Assembly: GCA_024279075.1 (NCBI GenBank)
Contig: JAJRRX010000015.1
Location: forward strand, 1-10,678
Direction of reading: 5' to 3'
Length of the DNA: 10,678 nt
Source of the DNA: Alphaproteobacteria bacterium
Lineage (GTDB): Bacteria > Pseudomonadota > Alphaproteobacteria > Rhodobacterales > Rhodobacteraceae
The notes beneath the pieces are model-generated. The model saw only the letters and a program-made list of their open reading frames with translations, did not search any database and was not told the origin of the DNA. Made by a program: the position numbers and the translations under genes. Positions 7,297 to 10,678 of this stretch are shown piece after piece (positions within the stretch are counted from its first letter, which is position 1; every line of letters begins with the position of its first letter).

Positions 7297-7409
7297 AAAA
7301 GCGCCTCCTTGGGTAAAAATGACCACAACTGGTTAATATTCGGTTGAGGCACCCTAACTCATCAAAAGCACTATATCGTGATTCGGTCAGACGACCAGAG
7401 GAATTTTTA

Positions 7410-7793
7410 TCAAGGGGCGCTTGGTTGCCTTTTGCGCTTGCCTTTGAGGTGGGCCATCATCGCCGCAAGGTCTTGGCCCGCAACTGGCGCCTGTAAAACC
7501 GAATGCACGTTTGGCATGAGCTGAAAGATCGACCCGTCAGAGAAAAAGCTGGAAGAATTGACCGTGATCACCGGCACATCTGGCATGCGATAAGCCGCAA
7601 AATCAGCGATGGCGATCGCCCCGCCATCGGGCAGCACCAATTCTAGTATCAGCGCATCAAAATCTTGCGCGCGTAATTGTGTCATGGCTTCGCTTTGCGA
7701 GATCACCAAGGTCACATGAAATCCTTCGCGCTCAAGGAAGCTTCCCCAGAGTTTTCCTAGCTCGGCATTTTGTTGTGCGATTAGAACCCGCAA
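7410..7793 (-). CDS. Stand-alone receiver-like protein lacking phosphorylation residues
   Basis: The 127-residue protein follows the receiver-domain pattern from end to end: MRVLIAQQN, WGSFLEREGFHVTL, FDALILELVLPDGGA, MPDVPVITVNSS and VLQAPV. The residues needed for phosphoryl transfer are all replaced. The acidic pair is Q7-Q8, the phospho-acceptor aspartate is E51, and the conserved lysine before proline is A102. It is therefore a pseudo-receiver, perhaps locked in one state, since glutamate can mimic phospho-aspartate. The tail is basic (KGKRKRQ, 117-123). I place the start at TTG 7793, seven bases after AGAGG (7801-7805). The in-frame GTG at 7820 has no ribosome binding site and would lie only about 14 bases after the predicted transcription start. 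There is no output domain. The partner could be the PilZ-like protein encoded downstream. Confidence 0.78.
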   Translation of the reverse strand: MRVLIAQQNAELGKLWGSFLEREGFHVTLVISQSEAMTQLRAQDFDALILELVLPDGGAIAIADFAAYRMPDVPVITVNSSSFFSDGSIFQLMPNVHSVLQAPVAGQDLAAMMAHLKGKRKRQPSAP

Positions 7794-7840
7794 AAATCTA
7801 CCTCTCAAAGCAATCCACACAGGATTAAGTAAATAAATTA

Positions 7841-7857
7841 ATTATACCATTCGTATA
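7841..7857 (-). promoter_or_regulatory. Extended -10 promoter with overlapping dyad, for the receiver-like gene
   Basis: On the minus strand TGGTATAAT (7849 to 7841) is a perfect extended -10. Transcription would begin near 7834, about 40 bases before the TTG start. The dyad TATAC-CATTC-GTATA (7843-7857 on the plus strand) overlaps it and could be an operator that blocks polymerase. The -35 region is not convincing, as is common with extended -10 promoters. Confidence 0.5.
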
Positions 7858-7931
7858 TGTAAAAATAATTGAATATATTTTCTTCTTGCCCTACTCAACA
7901 TTTCCCTATTTTGCTACCCCGAAGTTAAAAT

Positions 7932-7955
7932 AAAACATCAAATTTTGTATGTTTT
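7932..7955. promoter_or_regulatory. Inverted repeat just upstream of cobD
   Basis: AAAACAT (7932-7938) and ATGTTTT (7949-7955) form a perfect 7-bp dyad with a 10-base spacer, ending 15 bases before the cobD GTG. The stem is too AT-rich to be a good terminator, so an operator is more likely. The whole divergent region 7821-7970 is far richer in A and T than the rest of the window. I see no cobalamin riboswitch in it: there is no B12-box-like sequence, and the leader is too short. Confidence 0.3.
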
Positions 7956-7970
7956 TCCGTTAATATGTGA

Positions 7971-8900
7971 GTGAACACGTTGATTTATACGCTTATAAGT
8001 GTGGCTTTGCTGTTAGATTCCCTTATGGGAGAGCCAGACTGGTTGTGGTCTCGCCTGCCCCATCCGGTGCGGATAATGGGGTTTGGCATAGGTAAAGTCG
8101 ATGAAAAGCTGAATGTTGGCCGCTACCGGCGGGCCAAAGGTGTGCTGGCGCTCGTAGGGCTTCTGCTGCTGTTTACCGGCATAAGTTGGGGGTTGGCCTG
8201 GCTCCCTGATTGGGGGCTTCTTGAGGTTTTAGGGGCGGCGATTCTCCTCGGGCATCGCTCGCTGGTGCAACATGTGAAAGCGGTGAGCGTGGCCTTACAA
8301 CAGGGGCTGCCGCAGGGTCGCACAGCCGTTTCAATGATCGTGGGGCGCGATGTTGAGGCTTTGGATGAAAGCGCGGTCACACGCGCAGCGATCGAGAGCG
8401 CGGCTGAAAACTTTTCAGACGGCGTGGTCGCGCCGGTGTTTTGGTTTTTGCTTGGCGGCTTGCCGGGAATTATCGCTTATAAGCTGGTAAATACAGCGGA
8501 TAGTATGATCGGCCATCGCTCTGAAAAATACCTCGCATTTGGTTGGGCAGCTGCGCGACTGGATGATGTTATGAATTACATTCCTGCGCGCTTGGCGGCC
8601 GGCCTGATCGCACTAGCAACGGGGGCAAATGCAGCGATCGAGGTGATGCGACGTGATGCGGGCCACCACCGCTCGCCCAATGCCGGCTGGCCCGAAGCCG
8701 CGATGGCGGGCGCGCTAGGTGTCGCGCTTTCTGGGCCGCGTGTGTATGATGGGCAGTTGACGGCGGATAGCTTTGTGAACGCTAACGGACGCAAGGATTT
8801 AGGGCCAGCTGATATTGACCGCGCCATCAAGGTGCTATGGCGGGCATGGATGCTTATGCTGGCGTGTTTGGTTTTGGGGGCGATGACTTATGGCTGGTAA
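7971..8900 (+). CDS. cobD: Adenosylcobinamide-phosphate synthase CobD/CbiB
   Basis: An inner-membrane enzyme of cobalamin synthesis. It joins the aminopropanol (or its phosphate) side chain to adenosylcobyric acid, forming adenosylcobinamide (phosphate). The 309-residue protein has the family hallmarks: DSLMGEPDWLW...HP (16-32), a first membrane region (58-78), GRD (125-127), ESAAENFSDGVVAPVFW (142-158), LGGLPGIIAYKLVNTADSMIGHRSEKY (161-187), LDDVMNYIPARL (197-208), and a C-terminal helix (291-306). Length is usual for the family. The start is GTG 7971; no good ribosome binding site precedes it, and TTG 7980 is an alternative. The next gene begins inside its last codons. The gene name follows Pseudomonas/Rhodobacter use, where CobD is the synthase; in Salmonella the same protein is CbiB. 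Confidence 0.93.
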   Translation: MNTLIYTLISVALLLDSLMGEPDWLWSRLPHPVRIMGFGIGKVDEKLNVGRYRRAKGVLALVGLLLLFTGISWGLAWLPDWGLLEVLGAAILLGHRSLVQHVKAVSVALQQGLPQGRTAVSMIVGRDVEALDESAVTRAAIESAAENFSDGVVAPVFWFLLGGLPGIIAYKLVNTADSMIGHRSEKYLAFGWAAARLDDVMNYIPARLAAGLIALATGANAAIEVMRRDAGHHRSPNAGWPEAAMAGALGVALSGPRVYDGQLTADSFVNANGRKDLGPADIDRAIKVLWRAWMLMLACLVLGAMTYGW

Positions 8901-10284
8901 AAAAGGGCTGGACCCAGAAGATTGGGCCGCATTTGAAGCAGAGGCGCAGGGGCTTTTAAAAGCCGCGATTGCTCAAATGGCGCGGGCTAGCGAAGGGCCG
9001 GTTTGGCAGCCGCTTCCGGAAGAGATGAAAGCCGCGTTGCAGGCGGATCTGCCAGCGAAAGGCAGCGCGCATGTGGCCGAGGCGCTGGCGCGGTTGCTGC
9101 CTTACGGCGTTGGCAATACCCACCCGAGGTTTTTTGGTTGGGTGCATGGCAGCGGCGGGGCGGCGTCTTTGCTGGCGGAAATAACGGCAGCGGCGATGAA
9201 TGCCAACCTCGGCGGGCGGGACCACGGGGCGATTTACGTGGAAAAGCAAGTAGTTGCTTGGGTGCGCGAGATGTTTGGCTTTCCTTTAGGGGCAAGCGGG
9301 CTGGTGGTTTCTGGCACCTCAATGGCAACGATTGTAGCGCTGAAAGTGGCGCGGGATGCACGGCTGAACGCGCGGGCAACAGGTGTGGGCGCACATCGGC
9401 TGGTGGGTTATGCCTCAAACCAAGCGCATAACTGTGTGGCGCGGGCGTTTGATATGCTCGGGCTGGGGAGCGATGCTTTGCGGGCGGTGCCCGTGAACGC
9501 GGCGTTCGAGATGGACCTTGAGGCGCTGCGGGAAATGATGGCGGCGGACCGAGCGGCTGGCTATGAGCCATTCTTGCTGGTTGGCACGGCGGGCAGCGTA
9601 AATGTCGGCGCGTTTGATGACCTTGCGGGGCTGGCGAATATAGCCGCCGAGGCGGGGCTTTGGTTGCATATTGATGGCGCGTTTGGCGCGGCGGGGGTGC
9701 TTTCGGATGTGCTACAGCCTCGGCTCATGGGGATTGAACGCGCCGATAGCGTGGCGTTTGACTTCCATAAATGGCTACACGTCAACTATGACGCGGGCTT
9801 TGTGCTGGTGCGGGAGGGGGCGCTGCACAGAGCCGCTTTTGAGGGCGCGCCGGACTATTTAGCCAGTACGGATCGCGGCTTGGCCGCAGGCCGCCCGTGG
9901 CCGGTGGATTACGGCCCCGAGCTTTCGCGCGGCTTTCGGGCGCTGAAAATCTGGGCGCAAATCACATCCCTTGGCACCGAGGCGCTGGGCGCGGCAATTA
10001 GCCGAAATTGTGCGCAGGCATTGAAGCTTGCCGAAATGGTGGATGGTGAGCCGAGCCTTGAGCGGCTGGCACCTGTGGCGAGTTCGATCGTGGTTTTTGC
10101 ACATAGGGATGGTGATGCCGCAACCGAGGAAATTGTGCTGCGCTTGCAGGAAAGCGGGCTGGCGGTGCCGTCGGTCACGACGGTGCGGGGGCGACGAGCA
10201 GTGCGGGTGAATATCACCAATCATCGGACGCGGGATGCTGATCTGCAGGTGCTTATGGATGCGGTTGTCGCAATTCACAATTAG
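8890..10284 (+). CDS. Group II PLP-dependent decarboxylase (aromatic-amino-acid/glutamate decarboxylase family)
   Basis: A cytoplasmic fold-type I PLP enzyme of 464 residues that should remove the alpha-carboxyl of an L-amino acid to give an amine; the substrate is unknown. Family landmarks in order: HPRFFGWVHGSGG (78-90), GLVVSGTSMAT (137-147), ring-stacking histidine H180, VGTAGSVNVGAFDD (231-244), HIDGAFG (260-266) with D262 for the pyridine nitrogen, Schiff-base lysine K294 in DFHKWLHVNYD, and ELSRGFRALKIW (344-355). The usual phosphate-site SGG[ST]xAN reads SGTSMAT here. The ATG lies inside the end of cobD, with an 11-base overlap, and a G-run (8876-8880) nine bases ahead may act as ribosome binding site. 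The two are thus coupled. In many relatives cobD is followed by cobC, the threonine-phosphate decarboxylase of a different PLP subfamily; finding a group II enzyme in that place is unusual and hints at, but does not prove, a cobalamin role. Confidence 0.85.
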   Translation: MAGKKGLDPEDWAAFEAEAQGLLKAAIAQMARASEGPVWQPLPEEMKAALQADLPAKGSAHVAEALARLLPYGVGNTHPRFFGWVHGSGGAASLLAEITAAAMNANLGGRDHGAIYVEKQVVAWVREMFGFPLGASGLVVSGTSMATIVALKVARDARLNARATGVGAHRLVGYASNQAHNCVARAFDMLGLGSDALRAVPVNAAFEMDLEALREMMAADRAAGYEPFLLVGTAGSVNVGAFDDLAGLANIAAEAGLWLHIDGAFGAAGVLSDVLQPRLMGIERADSVAFDFHKWLHVNYDAGFVLVREGALHRAAFEGAPDYLASTDRGLAAGRPWPVDYGPELSRGFRALKIWAQITSLGTEALGAAISRNCAQALKLAEMVDGEPSLERLAPVASSIVVFAHRDGDAATEEIVLRLQESGLAVPSVTTVRGRRAVRVNITNHRTRDADLQVLMDAVVAIHN

Positions 10285-10650
10285 ATGCTGGCCGCGGTGG
10301 TGGCCTATCCTATCCGGCGCTGCGCCCCGGACCGTGCCTCGCTTCGCTCGGGTGCGGCGCGGCGAGGTTTGTGCTTGAGGAGACTCCGTGCCCGCGCCGC
10401 GCTGAGAACTCAGTGATTGTGGCGCGCCCATTTTGGAGGATTCGCCCCACAAGCCGCCGTTGCAGCGCGGCGCGTTGGCGGCTTTGGCCCAAGCACCGAG
10501 ATTGACGCGCCGCCAAGGTGTTGCGTTACGCATTGATATTTGGCCAAAAGCTCTCTTACCAAGTCGCAAAGGGGGGATGAGGGGTCGGCTCCCTCTTGGC
10601 CGAAATTGGATTTGGCGCTATGCATAGGAAAATATCTATGAGGTGACCCC
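10285..10650. other. 366-base non-coding stretch rich in inverted repeats
   Basis: I see no credible gene here; the open frames have arginine- and proline-rich compositions and no ribosome binding sites. The stretch holds several perfect dyads: GCGCGGCG/CGCCGCGC (10357-10364 and 10395-10402), CTGAG-AA-CTCAG (10402-10413), AAGCCGCC/GGCGGCTT (10451-10458 and 10477-10484), TTGGCGGC/GCCGCCAA (10475-10482 and 10509-10516) and CTATGCATAG (10618-10627). The second and third pairs share an arm, so alternative folds compete. It could be a dispersed repeat element, a structured transcript, or the decarboxylase terminator plus the promoter of the gene at 10651. None of the stems is followed by a T-run. 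Confidence 0.55.
10451..10516. repeat. Overlapping alternative hairpins
   Basis: The segment GGCGGC around 10477-10482 can pair either with AAGCCGCC upstream (10451-10458, 18-base loop) or with GCCGCCAA downstream (10509-10516, 26-base loop). The two 8-bp stems exclude one another, an arrangement seen in attenuators and in some repeated elements. It lies 135-200 bases before the next gene start, so it would be in that gene's leader only if transcription starts upstream of it. Confidence 0.4.
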
Positions 10651-10678
10651 ATGAAAACGGTAAAAGCTTTGGTTGTTG
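10651..10678 (+). CDS. Start of an unidentified gene, cut by the window edge
   Basis: ATG at 10651 is preceded by GAGGTGA (10640-10646) at a suitable spacing, and the nine readable codons give MKTVKALVV. This is too short to identify. The basic then hydrophobic start would fit a secreted or membrane protein, but equally the first beta-strand of a nucleotide-binding enzyme. The palindrome CTATGCATAG 23 bases upstream could be a control site. Confidence 0.55.

Noticed and set aside
7794..7820. GTG at 7820 as the start of the receiver-like protein
   Set aside because: It lacks a ribosome binding site and would leave almost no leader after the extended -10. The TTG at 7793 has AGAGG at good spacing and begins exactly at the first receiver strand.
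7821..7970. Cobalamin riboswitch upstream of cobD
   Set aside because: No B12-box-like sequence or large conserved fold is visible, and the AT-rich 150-base gap is too short and of the wrong composition.
8987..9669. Antisense frames within the decarboxylase gene
   Set aside because: They are proline-, arginine- and serine-rich shadows of a GC-rich coding sequence whose sense frame has all the catalytic motifs.
10321..10364. The GC-rich CGCTTCGCTCGG region as a classical intrinsic terminator for the decarboxylase
   Set aside because: The arms do not form a clean stem here, and no run of T follows, so I describe it only as part of the inverted-repeat-rich stretch.
10410..10652. Minus-strand 80-codon frame in the last intergenic stretch
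   Set aside because: It would start inside the ribosome binding region of the gene at 10651, has no ribosome binding site of its own, and is dominated by the inverted repeats. No domain is recognisable.

Overview
The window looks like a chromosomal segment from an alphaproteobacterium of the order Rhodobacterales (Roseobacter-like). This rests on recognising the protein families and their order: ftsE-ftsX-plsC next to a zinc-ribbon membrane protein, a D-amino-acid degradation operon, and a cobD gene of the Rhodobacteraceae type. The DNA is moderately GC-rich, and the only clearly AT-rich stretch is one promoter region. No rRNA, tRNA, CRISPR array, insertion sequence or phage gene was seen.

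Layout. Positions 1-1733 (minus strand) hold ftsE, ftsX and the first 53 codons of a plsC-type acyltransferase, tightly packed. Divergent from them, 1891-3876 (plus) encodes a 661-residue protein with an N-terminal four-cysteine zinc ribbon, a very long acidic and proline-rich linker with 13 Pro-Glu repeats, and one C-terminal membrane helix. A hairpin at 3887-3912 separates it from the convergent operon at 3923-6731 (minus): dgcN (D-glutamate N-acetyltransferase), dgcA (N-acetyl-D-glutamate racemase) and dat (D-amino-acid transaminase). Upstream of that operon, still on the minus strand, are a small PilZ-like protein (6949-7296) and a stand-alone receiver-like protein that has lost all its phosphorylation residues (7410-7793). 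From an AT-rich divergent promoter region, cobD (7971-8900, plus) and an overlapping group II PLP-dependent decarboxylase (8890-10284) read rightward. A 366-base stretch rich in inverted repeats follows, and the first nine codons of another gene begin at 10651.

How the genes work together. FtsEX is the ABC-type divisome complex that couples ATP hydrolysis to control of cell-wall hydrolases. The dat-dgcA-dgcN set forms a pathway: Dat collects amino groups from D-amino acids onto 2-oxoglutarate to make D-glutamate, DgcN acetylates it, and DgcA epimerises it to N-acetyl-L-glutamate. CobD attaches an aminopropanol-type side chain in cobalamin synthesis. The decarboxylase translationally coupled to it might supply an amine for that step, but this is inference. 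The most noteworthy items are the cobD-decarboxylase pair, the degenerate receiver beside a PilZ-like protein, and the hexanucleotide repeat in the zinc-ribbon gene.
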